DNA of 42,245 nt, taken from assembly GCA_900617975.1 (NCBI GenBank), contig UZAE01012107.1, forward strand, positions 1 through 42,245. The letters are read 5' to 3'. Source of the DNA: Rodentolepis nana (lineage: Eukaryota; Platyhelminthes; Cestoda; Cyclophyllidea; Hymenolepididae). Shown here piece by piece: positions 23,061-35,136 of the stretch (positions are counted from its first letter, which is position 1; the number at the start of each line of letters is the position of its first letter). The notes beneath the pieces were generated by a model that saw only the letters and a list, made by a program, of their open reading frames with translations, made no database searches and was not told the DNA's origin. Made by a program: the position numbers and the translations under genes.

Positions 23061-25049
23061 TGGAAAAAACGAAAAATCGCAAATGCAAGGTAAATTATTG
23101 AATTTCTAAATTAAAAAATTCCAAAATACTAAAAGAATTTTGAACGAATTGAATTTCCATAATTAAGAAGTATTTAAACTTATATATATTTAAATCGTTA
23201 TTCTTGTACTATAATTACAATAGCATATATATAATTTTATTTTTTCGCCATTTCAAAAAAGTAATATATTTGTGATCTTAACTCATAATACATCTTCGGA
23301 TTGAATGCCATCTCAAATAAAATTTTTATTTATTAGCGCATTGGTGAGCGAATTGGTTTGTCGAAACTTAAAATGAAGTTAATCGTAACCAAATTTAAGT
23401 GTGCTATTTTCTACGAACTGAAAAGTCGTGTTAACCGATGATAGGTGCATTTAAGAGAAAATTAAATTAAATCTCATCTAACATTTGGTGTGCAACTGCT
23501 AGCGTCCTGTAATCGTGATATCTTCATAATGAAGAAGCAAATGTTCGAAATCCGTTTTAATGCTTGAATCAAAGTTTAAAATCATGACTTTGAGTAGTGA
23601 ATCATTAATAATGTTACGAGATAAGATTAGCACAGTGGTTGGACTATAGATTCCTGTGAGCGAAATGGTTTGAATTGAAAAAAAAACAATATTTACGTTT
23701 CTACCTTTTGAAAGATGAGTTTTGGTAATCAAACATCCGAAATCACTTGGGTTTGCTCATTAAGTTAGATAACAAGATTGATATGCCATAAAAGTGAAAG
23801 TTCACATATTTTGCAAGCCAAATGAGCTAGGAAATATTTGTGTAAAAGCTATCATCTGCCACATTGGATTTTTCGACCGATGCAAATAGTTCATTCTTAT
23901 AAATTCAAATGGAATTTCAGACAAAAGTCGATCAAATGATGCGTTTTTCTTCCCAAATCTGTGTAATGATGAACCCACCTCCCATCAGTCTCTTAGCATT
24001 TTCTGTGTGAATAAGCTATGCGAATATTACGTTCTGAAATGCTAATAGTGGCAGCTATATTCAGAAATGACTTTTTTCAATATTTAACAACGCATGTCGT
24101 GAAAATTGAATATAATTTCTTTTCAAAGTGATGTCTCACGAATATTTATATATTTATCATTTTTGTTCAAAGTGAATAATTTAAATAAAGAAATTTTAAT
24201 TTTTTTGTTATTCTCAAACTTTCCATTAAATGAAGTTTACCATCTGCTTGAAGTAGTTATGAGCTTTATTGGGATCCATGAGTTAGCTGAGTTCAGTTCA
24301 TAATCAGATTCCTAGAGGTTAAAATGTTTCAAGAAGCAATAACTTGAATAGTGCAAACATTTGAAGAACAGGAAGTGTTACCTTAAATGCATTTTGATAT
24401 AAAAGAGATACATAAGAATTTTAATGACAAAATTTGCTTTTTCACTCTTTTAACAAATAACTCAAATGAGAGTTATTAGAGTAAGGATAAAAGGAACCTC
24501 GACTAGCAGTATAAATTTCATATGCACATTAATGATAAATATCGTAATATCAAAAGAAAATCTTGCCTAAAGTTGACCTAATAAATTAAAATGTAATAAG
24601 ATTTATGAACTATATTGAAAGGTGTTCGATATCAAGGATTTGGGTCCCAAGACAAAACATATATTTAAATTTATGTAAAAATTTAACTCATTTTATGCTA
24701 CAAGGCTCCTGCCAATAAAAGAAGATAAGCTAAGTACGTATTGATGCTATTGTTAAGGAGATTGTATATTTTTTCCATGAAAAAATGGTTACGTCTATTG
24801 ACGAGCGTATGATCCAAAGGTTAAAAGAATTCCCTGTAAGTTAAATTTTGAATGCTTTTCATCTTTAATGATATCTCTATATATAATCCAGTAAACACAA
24901 CAGTGCAATGAAACATCTTGAAACATGCTGGCATTCCGGATTTACATATTTCAGACGAGTTTTCAGTAGAAAATATCACTGAGAAGAAATTTAATCCTAG
25001 ACACACGAGCAAGTTTTGAATACAGTTGCATCAATTGTCATTAGTTGTT
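23061..25049. other. Noncoding stretch with one segment shared with 34380-34680
   Basis: No gene recognised. A segment near 23930-24050 (catcagtctcttagcatttt, gaataagctatgcgaatatt) matches 34570-34670 in the same orientation, extending the B-C/D-E duplication. From about 24850 a diverged upstream block of the family begins on the minus strand. Confidence 0.45.
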
Positions 25050-25660
25050 ACTGACAACACTGTATATTCCTCTTCAAGATTCTGAATACTTGAGATATCA
25101 CTTTGCAATTTAGAGCAAGCTTGAACCACAATTAAACAGGTTTTGTGTGACTATTTCAATCTTATTTGTTGTCTTCAAATAATAGGCTATATCACAGCCC
25201 TCCTTATTGATTTTAAAGGCACAATTGCTATCGATATTCGTAGATATAAGTTGTTTTAACTCTTTTAAGTTTTATGATTAATGTTACCTTTTCGACTGAA
25301 TGTACTTGATATTCCATCATCATTAATTAATATACGTTGCAATGAATTAATTTTATCAAATTTATCTCAAGATTGACAGGCCTTTTAGGGTATAGCAACA
25401 TCTTTGGTTTACGCTTGAAATTAAATATAAATCGTCGAATCCGCCAATTGATTGAAGGCCATTAAATGTTGTCTATTATCATATTCGTTAATTTATAGCA
25501 ATTAAATAGCAATTATGTCGAAATCAAATCAAAGTGAAAAATATAGTTAATGATTTAAGGAAATTTAATGCATCTGTTTATCAGTCTGGAGTCTCCCATT
25601 GAAATCTACCAGATTTCAAAAACGATTTTCCTTGAATTATCTTTTTAAATCCAAACACTA
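25050..25660 (-). repeat. Upstream block of the family, minus orientation, no gene attached
   Basis: It matches 10960-11690 on the same strand and is the inverse of about 25960-26360. Anchors are 'tttagagcaagcttgaacca' near 25111 and 'aatccgccaattgattgaag' near 25439. Where exons would be expected to the left (about 24300-24500) none is recognisable. Confidence 0.6.
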
Positions 25661-25687
25661 ATTTTTAATGTATCTGCTGAAATCAGT

Positions 25688-26125
25688 GAGTTTCACCTCC
25701 ACGAGGTAGACGACCATGAGAGAACTATGAATAGCTGAAAGAGTATCAATAAGCATTGGATGAACTCGCAAGTAGGGTAAGGATTAGGACAATGATTAAA
25801 AAAATGTTTCTTTAAATTTAATAAATTTTAATCAGAAACCTTAGTTTGATAGTTTGATGTGTTGAAGCCCTATAATTCATTGGTTTTTTGTAGGTTGTTT
25901 TACTTTCAACTTATTTACTGTTTAATTGATTTAACTTAATGTATACGATAATAGACAGCATTTAATGGTTTTCAATTGATTGGCGGATTTTGTGATTATT
26001 AGTTAATTTCAAGCGTAAATTAAAGATGCTGCTATGCATGAAATGGTCTGTAAGTTTAGGCGATGTATATAATAAAATTAATACATTGCTACGAATATTT
26101 AATAATGACGTAGTGATATCAAGTA
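25688..26125 (+). repeat. 440-base direct repeat, copy in the upstream flank of D
   Basis: Closely similar to 27265-27705: both start 'cctccacgaggtagacgacc' and contain 'gaagccctataattcattgg' and 'ttgctacgaatatttaataa'. It is the distal part of the upstream flank of gene D. Confidence 0.8.
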
Positions 26126-26941
26126 CATTCTATCGAAAAGATAACAATTAAAGACAGCTTGCAAATTGAATATTGAAAGTAGCTGGGGTATATGTGCACT
26201 CAAGTAATTGTGTTTACAAATGAATCAATAGATTATTCATGGAATTTGTTGCTTGATGATAGCAATTAAGATGAAAAAGGTCATTCTAATCTTGTTTCAG
26301 GATAGCTTAAAATTGCATTTAATTACAGAGTAATGATATTAACATTTAATATATTATAGTAAAGGACAATTTGTAGATCAAATTTATTGTAAATCTCCAA
26401 GGTAGTACCATCGCACTGCTGTTTTTTGATTTAAGTGACGATATCCACATCAATTTTATGCTCTGATTTACAATTTGTATAGATCTAGAAATTCGCCTTT
26501 ATTTTAATTTAAACTGTTGAAGGAATAAATTAAGAGTTTAAGTTGTTATAACTCATAAAAAAACAATTTTGCTAAATATGATACAATGGGAATAACCCGT
26601 GATTCAGTAGTTATTGGAAATAAATTTTACATAAGTTTTTGAACCAAACATGTCGCTGAATTATAAAAATAATTTGCATTAGTGTTGCGTCAAGTCAAAT
26701 TTCAATTCAATTCAACTTTCTTTTATCAAATTTAATTCAAAAATTTCAAGTCATTTTCCTAATAAAACAACTTATAGATATGGTAGAAGATAAGCCGATG
26801 GAATGACATTACAATGTGTCATGTGCTTTTACTTTTATTGGATGCTTGCGGAAATAAATATCTCAACTGTCCCCTTCACTTAATTTAAACAACAATCGCT
26901 GAGCCAAATCCGCGATATCTGTCTACAACTCTGATTTTTCC
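26126..26941 (+). repeat. Proximal upstream flank of pseudogene D
   Basis: Homologous to the proximal upstream flanks of B and F and, inverted, to that of A. The promoter-like block at 26837-26862 has ATTGG and GGAAATAAATATC. Confidence 0.6.
26837..26862 (+). promoter_or_regulatory. Promoter-like block of pseudogene D
   Basis: ATTGG then ATGCTTGCGG and AAATAAATATC, the same spacing as before B and C. It is preserved although the gene behind it is broken. Confidence 0.45.
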
Positions 26942-28023
26942 ATGGCTAAACTAGTAATATTACAATCTGTCATGCATTTTTTATTGACCAAATCTAAGAT
27001 TATTTCTTTTGTCGTTCGTTATCTTTTCTGTTGTTCTGATCTCCATTGTGAAGGCTTGTGGCAACAATAGTTAGTCTTATTGAGTTGGTTATTAAAGGCG
27101 ATAACTTATTTTTAGCTATTTTTCATTAATATTAATTTTCCGTTACATTTTAAGCATGCTTTTGGGTTGGAGAAATTTTTTATTTAATTCCAACCTTGAA
27201 ACCAAAAATATATACATTTAAATTATGAAATGCATTTCATGCTTTGAAAGTAATATGGTATGGCGAGTTGTTCCTCCACGAGGTAGACGACCATGAGAGA
27301 ACTATGAAAACTGAATGAGTATCAATAAGCATTGGATGCACTCGCAAGTAGGACAAGGGTTAAGACAATGATTCAAATAAATGCTTCTTAAAATTTAATA
27401 AATTTTAATCAAAACTTAGTTTGATAGTTTGATATGTTGAAGCCCTATAATTCATTGGTTTTTCGGAGTTTGTTTTACTTTCAACTTATTTACCGCTTAA
27501 TTGATTTAACTTAATGAATATGATAATAGACAGCATTTAATGGTCTTCAATTAGTTGGCGGATTTTGCGATTTTGCAGTTAATTTCAAGAGTAAATTAAA
27601 GATGCTGCAATGCCTGAAATGGTCTATCAATTTAAGCGATGTATATAATAAAATTAATACATTGCTACGAATATTTAATAATGAAGTAGTGATATCAAGT
27701 GCATTGTGGGTTGAAGAAATTTTTTTACTTAATTTCAACCTTGAAACCAAAAACAAATGCATTTAATTATGAAATGCATTTTATTCTTTGAAAATAATAT
27801 GGTATAATTGCTTAAAGTGAACAAACCTGCAACTGAAGCGCCTGCCACAGAAAATCTTGCAGTTCCGACATAGGCCAGCTCTGATGGGGAAGGGAAGAAA
27901 CCTGATTCGAGTGACGAGAAGGAAACTGAGCAAAGTGATGGGAAGGGCAATGAGAAATCAAAAGAGAAGGGAGGGACGAACGGAGATGATAAAAGTAAAC
28001 AAAAAAAACTAGTAAACATATAA
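26942..28023 (+). pseudogene. Secreted-peptide pseudogene D (composite, three lesions)
   Basis: Exon 1 is intact at 26942-26953 (MAKL). The exon 2 remnant at about 27014-27069 still reads FVIFSVVLISIVKACGNN, but a deletion removed its start and the AG acceptor. The nearest upstream AG (26997-26998) would give a 71-base exon instead of 61 and change the phase. Intron 2 is interrupted by a copy of the upstream flank (27265-27705), flanked by two versions of the same intron segment (27165-27257 and 27706-27806). Exon 3 (27818-28023) reads NKPATEAPATENLAVPT, then TAG at 27871-27873 where B and C have CAG, followed by an acidic stretch like the relatives' up to TAA at 28021. It may be the fusion of two neighbouring copies. 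Confidence 0.85.
27265..27705 (+). repeat. 440-base direct repeat, copy inside pseudogene D
   Basis: Copy of 25688-26125 lying in what would be intron 2 of D. It brings the far upstream flank of a family gene directly next to an intron 2/exon 3 segment. It is either an insertion or the remainder of a second gene whose exons 1 and 2 were deleted. Confidence 0.8.
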
Positions 28024-29344
28024 CTCTGTAAAGTTAAATCCAATTAAAAAAATATTGAACATTTAACTGAAATCTTTTTCCAAAATGTTTTGTTTCATTG
28101 CAGATTGATTTTTTGACTGAAAAGAAATAGTGTTTATTTAATTTTTTTATCATTATTATTAATAGTTTAAAAAAAATTTCAAACAAAATTGCTTTAATTT
28201 TTTTGGGTAGTTTGTTTAAGAATCAGCTGATTTTAGAGTCAAATTTATTTTCTGGATGCAATAGAAAGAAGTTCTAAATGCTTACTTATAAATGCAAATT
28301 TTTGAAAAATAGAAAATCAAATGGAAATCTTTTAGAACATTATGAAGACATGGTCTTTATTGATCATGTTCACATAAATTTGTTCAAAGCTCGACAATTT
28401 AATAAAAAATCCAATGCTTAGAGGTGACATAGCAAACCAAATTATTTGTGATTTAAGGTAAATACTAAAAGAAGAAAATAAGTTACTTTAATGTTTATTT
28501 TACAATATATTATTTGAAAAAGGTCCTGAGAACTTTAAAACTAGTAGAGTTAATGAGGAAGGCAATTTTATCTTGTATAACTCAGATAACTCCCTTTTTA
28601 CTGGTAAAGTCTAAAGGATACAAGCGTGTTATTCATCAGGTTAGTGACTGATAATTGCAGAATTACATTTAATTCAAAATACAGAAGTTGGTTTAATCAT
28701 AAAATTATTTATTTAGAAAACTAGTCAGCAGCAAAATGAAATCCAATTTAGCTATTTTCTTTGGCTCAAAGGTCGACTGCATTATGTGGATTCGATTTAT
28801 TAAAAAGTTGTTTTTTTATTGAATTAAGTGCACTAAGCCATTGGTAATAATTTTATACTCTGACAATAGTGATATTTCAATGCATATAGGTTTAAAAATT
28901 TGGCTTTGTCTGATAAAAATAGTTGTAGGCATATATTAAGAGCTTGCAATGCTATAAATTTTAAATATGGGAAAAAAATCAGTATTGACAGCAGCTTTTG
29001 CTTAATATGCCACAATTCAGAAATGCCGTAGGATAAAAACTGTGTTCAAAAAGTATTGAACCGACCAGGTAGCTTAAATACTTAAATACTGCGTTTAGTC
29101 AAATATTAATTCGTTTTAAATATCTCTTTTCATATTTAAGGCAAATTTTCAAGTCATTATTTTAATATTATCAACATGTTAAAATGGTAGAAGATTAGCC
29201 ATTTGATTGACATTACTTTGTGCCATGTGATGTTATTTTTATTGAATATATGCGGAAATAAATAGCTCATCTTTCTATTTAAATTTTTTGAGCAACAGTC
29301 TCTGAGTGAAATCTACAAAATTCGTCTTTAACTCTGATTCGACT
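28024..29344. repeat. D-E intergenic region
   Basis: The first part is the 3' flank of D, with 'catcaggttagtgactgata' near 28634 resembling 17935 and 30405. From about 28735 it is the upstream flank of E, with 'ccaatttagctattttcttt' near 28742 like 14992. The promoter-like block of E is at 29241-29266. No further gene. Confidence 0.6.
29241..29266 (+). promoter_or_regulatory. Promoter-like block of pseudogene E
   Basis: ATTGAATATATGCGG then AAATAAATAGC; the ATTGG motif has changed to ATTGA, unlike B, C and D. Confidence 0.4.
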
Positions 29345-29865
29345 ATGGCTAAACTAGTTGTATAGCTGTTTCTAAGCAAATGTTTTTACTGGCCATGTCT
29401 AATATTATTTCCTTTTTCTTAACAGATTCCGTGTGCTATATTTCTCGTTGTTTTGATTTCCATTATGAAGGCTTGTGGCAATAATAGTTGGTTTCGATGA
29501 GTCGTTTATTTAATGCTCTATTTTATTTTAAACAGTGCTTAATTGATTAGTAATATTCCTTTACAATTCAAGTATAATTTTGTGTTTGAAGAAAACAGTC
29601 TATCAATTTCAACTTTTAAACTCTAAATTGTTTTATATTAAAATCATAAACAGTTTATTCCTTGAAAGTAAGATAACATAATAAATTAAAGTGAACTAAA
29701 CTACGACTGAAGAACCTACTACAGATAGTCTCCCACTTTCCAATGAAGCCAGCTCCGAAGAGGAATCGAATCGATAAAGAAAATTTAAAAGATGAAAAGG
29801 GGAGGAGGGAATAGGCGAAAAAAATGGAGACAGATAGTCTCCCACTGCTTAAAAAACACCAGTAA
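29345..29865 (+). pseudogene. Secreted-peptide pseudogene E
   Basis: Exon 1 is at 29345-29356 (MAKL) with donor gttgta. Exon 2 at 29426-29486 is intact (IPCAIFLVVLISIMKACGNN) with donor gttggt. Exon 3 starts at 29692 after taaag, but its second full codon is TAA (29697-29699), where relatives have AAA. A second TAA in frame lies at 29775-29777, and the acidic tail is frameshifted. Spliced as its relatives are, it would give only 26 residues, little more than the signal peptide. After the stop the sequence still reads TTTEEPTTDSLPLSNEAS-like, so decay is not very old. A short segment (acagatagtctcccact) occurs twice, at 29719 and 29829. Confidence 0.85.
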
Positions 29866-29869
29866 TTAG

Positions 29870-32720
29870 TAATTGAACATAAAACGTTTGCCTGAAAATA
29901 CTTCATAATAATGCTTCGTCTTATTGCATGTTTGATTTTATTACTGAAAAAATTGTGGGTATCGACATATTTAACCATTATTTCTTTTATTGAAAAACAT
30001 ATAAATTTCAAATGAAACCAATATTATTGTTGGGTGGTTTGACTTAAAATGATGAATGTGAAGATAGTTTATTATAACGATGAAAAAATGGCGCAATTGC
30101 TTTATAAGCAATGAAATGGCTTGAAATTCGTAAGTGAAAGACAGTTTGAGTCTTAAAAATTGCTTAATGCTCGATATTATTATAAAACAATAGAACTTTT
30201 ACCAAAAATAAAGCGATTACTGTTCTAATGTAAAAAAATAATAGAAAAAATATTTAAATTTAACCTGCTTTTAAAAATATATTATTTAACATAAGTATTG
30301 AGAACTTTCAGATCAATAGATTTTATTGAAGAAGCTACGTTAACTTGCTTAAACCAGGGAATTTTCTGCTTACTTGTTAATTCTGCACTTTGCGACCCTT
30401 CTAATCATCGGGTTTGTGACTGATATTTGAAGATTTAAATTTTAATATAGATAAAAGAATTTGATTTAATTATAAAATATTTAAAAATATTTTTTTTTCA
30501 GTGCTAGGCAAACAGAAAGGCTCAAATATTATCTTTTCTCAAATTATAAGCACATGACGCACAGATATTCCTTTTATCACAAACCCTTGCCATTTCCCTT
30601 CCTTTAGTAAATAGCCTTTTTATCGCACTATTTAAATCCTGATAAAAATTGAAAATTAAAAAAGTACTGAACAATAGTACAAAAACTCTCAAGTGTCTTA
30701 GTCGTTCAATAATTAATATCATCCGAAATGATCTGGCGTTAAACCTTTCTAGTTTCACTAGCTGCTGATCATTCACAAAATGTTTTTCTGATGTCAAATA
30801 TCCGTCACATGCCACTCATATATTTGATCTGAACTTCTTATTAATATTTCCCATTATTGCATTTTATCTACCAAAGATTTATCTAATTTTAAAACTTTTA
30901 TAGGCAATACGATGAAAATACCATCTAGTTACTTATCAAAATCCTGATATGGATGGACTATTGTCAACAAATAATAAACAATTACTTTTGAAGTCACAAA
31001 TGAAAAGCACTCTGTCAGAATACAAAAAATTTATCTAAATTTATTTTTCCATTGAGTTTATTTTCAGATGCTCAATAAGTCGCAATTTCAGCAAAATTAA
31101 TATTTTTGTCGCATATATTTGATTGCCGTTTTTTTTATTTTAAATACAATATATTAAAATACATATATATATATACATGTATTTCAATTATCCAGTAATT
31201 ATTTACAATAAGACACCACCACAAACCTACTGATTTGATAATGGAACTACCCATGATAGATGTCATCTTTACAAAATCCAGTACACAGTGTGCAACAAGA
31301 TTGTCTTTCCACTGACGCTGTGTTGGCGGTTTAACTTTTGTAGTCATAAGAATCAACAAGAAATATGATACAACAAAAACGAACATTGAGCAAATGGCAC
31401 ATTCCAAACTAGATAAAACAACTGAAAATGATTTTTCTTGGCAAAATTTGTTGGAGGAATGGGATGCCAGATAGAGAAGAAACGAAAAAATGACTTCACG
31501 ATTTTTGGTTATTTTGTGCGATAGACTTACCTCCACGCGGGGCACCCTGGGCAAAGTATATGCATGCGGCAAATAAGTCCATTAATCGGCAGTTGAGTTC
31601 TCACTTCAAACTACCATCTTACTCTATGGCATATTTGACTGCTTCCATTGAACTCACATTCGTCTTTGAAACAATCTTCTGCCACCCTTCCCTTATGTGA
31701 AGCCTGCCATTTGATATAAATGAATGAATCTTCTTTTTACATAGCAAATTGGCAAAATTGAAAAATCTAGGTATTACAAAAGTGTTTTTACTAAAAATAT
31801 TTTTTAAATTTCAAATTGTAATTGTAATTTATCTATTTTACTTATCTAGAATCAGTAATATTAAGATGTGATTTTGAAATATTAGCTCATCTGTATTATT
31901 TAAATACATTATCTACTAGCTTCCTTTATCCCCATTTCCAAATCGGAAGGCCTCAAACGTAAAGATGACAACACGTTTGATCCCGCTGGATTGTTTATTC
32001 AGTGGCTTATTTGATAATTCCTAGAATTTTATTAATTTGATTTACAGGACTTTACATAATTATAAAAGTGTAAAAAATGACTATTATGAATTTCAATTTA
32101 ACTTTGAGGTTTATTTAGTCAGCGATTTTTACATCAACACTTAATTTTGCCATGTAAATACACAAAATGTACACTAAAATAAGTGAAGCATGTATAATTC
32201 TTTCTATTAGATATGATTTTTATACAAATATCTTGAAACACAAAATTGGGTTTACCTTTTGTTTGACTATATTTTGAAAAATCTCTAATAAGGGCTGCAC
32301 AAAATTTTCGCTAGCAGCATAAAATGTGTTGTATTATAAAGTTTTGCTTTCAACATCACTTAACAATACATATAAATCTTCAGTCAGACTTAAACGCATC
32401 TAATTTTTAAGATAAATGGTTAGGGCTAACTCACTTTCATTATATTTTTTCCGTTACCTTGGTAACGAATTCAATTAAATTTGGTCTTCTTTTAAGTTTC
32501 ATTTTTATTCCATTTTATTTTGAAATGAGATTAATTTTGTAAGCAAACCATCTCATTTAGCTCTATAATATTGCAGCATACTTGAATATAAATTTGATTG
32601 CTCGTTAACTTCACTTCGGATAATTATATAGTAAGATTAAAAGTAATTATAAACGCTCCACTCGATCGCCAATAGGAGATTTTTAAAAACATATTACTCC
32701 ATATATTAAAAGTATCAAAC
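29870..32720 (+). repeat. 3' flank of pseudogene E, matching the 3' flank of gene C
   Basis: Direct homologue of 17440-20800, interrupted by short repeat copy 4 at 31516-31730. The minus-strand open stretch 31135-31572 spans the repeat head and flank, and it lacks a conserved frame in the C and F homologues. An (AT)n run is at about 31162-31176. Confidence 0.6.
31516..31730 (+). repeat. Short interspersed repeat, copy 4 (shortened body)
   Basis: Head gtgcgatagacttacctcca and gcggggcaccctgggcaaag, then a shortened body without most of the tgtctgtctct segment, and tail gccatttgatataaatgaat. About 215 bases against 320-365 in copies 2, 3 and 5. Confidence 0.7.
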
Positions 32721-34782
32721 TGATGAAGAAAACCCATCATGATATTTCCCACTACTTATATAAATGGTTTCTGAAATTTCTCCTCTAACAGATGAACATT
32801 GAGGCAGGCAATACTAAATCTTTAATAAATAAAGTTAATTTGCGTAATAATTTAAATAGAAATGACTGTCCTGAAATGACATGCTTTGAAAATAATATGA
32901 TTTTGAATTACAATTGTTTCGAAGTAAATTATATTTTAATATGCATAAAAACTTAATACAGAAACGTAATAAATTTGATATATTTATTTTTAAAATCTTA
33001 TTATACCTCTTGGAATTCGAAATTCCATTTTGCTATTGTACTTTCTAAAATTCAGTAATGCTAGAGTTGATCTATCTGAAGATATTTTCAAATACAGACA
33101 ACTAAGCAAAGACTTTAAATTTGAAAGGATAAATTGCAACACGTTCAACTATTGCTTATTATTGGAGAATAACCATTTGCCTGGAAAGTTAGTTTAAGAG
33201 TTAGAGAAAAATATCGAGTCATGTAATTACGTTTTTGTCATGATCTTACCAATTACAATTTCAAGACCTAAAAACCACATTTTGGTAAACTCGCAACTGT
33301 TACCCCAATCGGCTAAGATACTAAATACTCTGGACCTGGGCATAGTTATAAGTAAAGCATATTTGGTGGGACCAAAAATGTGACAAAGTTTTGCTAGGTA
33401 AAGTGCCTTAATCTTTTGTTATAAAACTAATGTGAAGGAAAATCATTGCATTCATTCGACATTTTCGTTAATTTTGGTCACAGTTTGAGAGTCTATTTTG
33501 TAATTTAAAGTGACTGGAACAAATTTTTATACTTTTTTAGATTTAATGATACCTTAAAATGGCTTTAGGCAGTTTAAAAAGATATTAATACGGAATATAG
33601 TCTTTTTAATTTTGCTTCATAGCTTTTCGCATTATTAAATTTACAGTTATTTGTACTTTCATAATTTGTAAAAATAAATATTGTAAAAAGACTTTTCTGC
33701 ATTTTCTTGAAGGAAAATTAGTTTTTCGATATAAAATGATTTCTCTGTAAAACGTTAAAATTTTATTCTGTCCGCCATATAGAAATGACTGAAGATGGAC
33801 CAAGATATTTCAAAACCTTTGCCATGTTTCAAATGAAGTGTTAATAAAAGATACTCTCTAGGATTTGGGTGTGACGAATATGTGGATGTAAAAAGATGTG
33901 TTGCTGAAAATTTTTATTCATTCATATTTGGTGAGTTATTCATTTATTTGAGCACCAAACATAATATGTAGCTATTCCTAGTAATTATTTTCCACTGTTG
34001 TAGCCTTTTAGTTGGAAAGAAGCCCTCAAACGATTATTTTATAAATACAAGGTTAAATAATCTATTTAATATATGAGCATATTATTTTCGAACTGGCATT
34101 GTTAACTTTATATAAATTTTGAAAAAATTTCATTTTTTTTCTTAATTATAATGGCTATGGTAAAATCATTTTGTTGGTTATAACTTTTTTTCAATCTCTG
34201 AAATTAATCAAAATGATGTTATCATAAAAAAAGTCGATACAATATTTGCTATCTATTTGATTTCAATTTGGTGTTAAACATCTCCGAATATTGCAACGGA
34301 CCTTATTGCTTTCTCACATTACAAATATTCCAGAGGCTAGAAATCTACTTCGTGCCAATTTCACTATTTTTGGAGTTCAAGTAGTCGAATGGTTAGATAA
34401 TGATGAATGCAGATATCTATTCAATTTTTCCTCCGCGTATACTAATTGTTTAATAAGACTACAATTAATTCCTTCAGACCGTGCTTTATTTACTCTTAGT
34501 TTTTTTTATTTTTCCAGGTGAAAAATTCGAATGTATCCAACGATTGTGTGGAATTTTACGCAAAAGTCGGTTCACTGATGTGTCTTCCTTCCCGAATTAG
34601 TGTAAATACGAACACGTCTTTCATCAGTCTCTTACCAATTTCCGTGTGAGTAAGCTGTGCAAATATTACGTCGAACAAATTGAAAAACCGAACATTGTCT
34701 TAATGTTAAAATTTAATAACAAATAAATAATAATAATGTTTAGGCAAAAAAATATGATTCAATTAATAAGCTTCAGTTGATT
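32721..34782. other. Noncoding stretch
   Basis: AT-rich and without a convincing gene. The end (34380-34680) matches 23750-24050. The plus-strand open stretch 34291-34521 has no signal, no domain I recognise and no conserved frame in the homologous segment. Confidence 0.4.
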
Positions 34783-34796
34783 ATATTATTTTAAAA

Positions 34797-35122
34797 TTGT
34801 GGTGTGCGATAGACTTACCTCCACGTGGTGCACCCTGGGCAACGTATACTCATACGGCAAAAAAGTCTATTAACTGGCAGTTGACTTTTGACTTCAAACT
34901 ACCCTCACCCCATTGTATGTCATATTCGACTACTTCCAGATTACTCACCTCACCTTTTTCCACTTTTGTGTCTGTCTCTTTTACATTTTTGAAACTCTCT
35001 TCTGTCCCCCCCTTCCTCTTGACTTATTTCACTTTGATGTTCCTCCTCCTCTGTGAGGCCTGAAGTCAACTAAGGGGCCAATGATAACTTTCACAACGCC
35101 TGCTATTTGATATAAATAATAA
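34797..35122 (+). repeat. Short interspersed repeat, copy 5 (full length, target duplication)
   Basis: Head gtgcgatagacttacctcca, body with ttttgtgtctgtctctttta, tail ctatttgatataaataataa. It is flanked by ATATTATTTTAAAA at 34783-34796 and ATATTATTTTGAAA at 35123-35136, a 14-base target duplication with one mismatch. This supports retroposition. Confidence 0.8.
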
Positions 35123-35136
35123 ATATTATTTTGAAA

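Noticed and set aside
31135..31572. 145-residue minus-strand open frame
   Set aside because: It begins inside the short repeat head and runs across unrelated flank; the frame is not kept in the C-unit homologue.
34291..34521. 76-residue plus-strand open frame
   Set aside because: No recognised motif, and the homologous region near 23750-23950 does not keep the frame.
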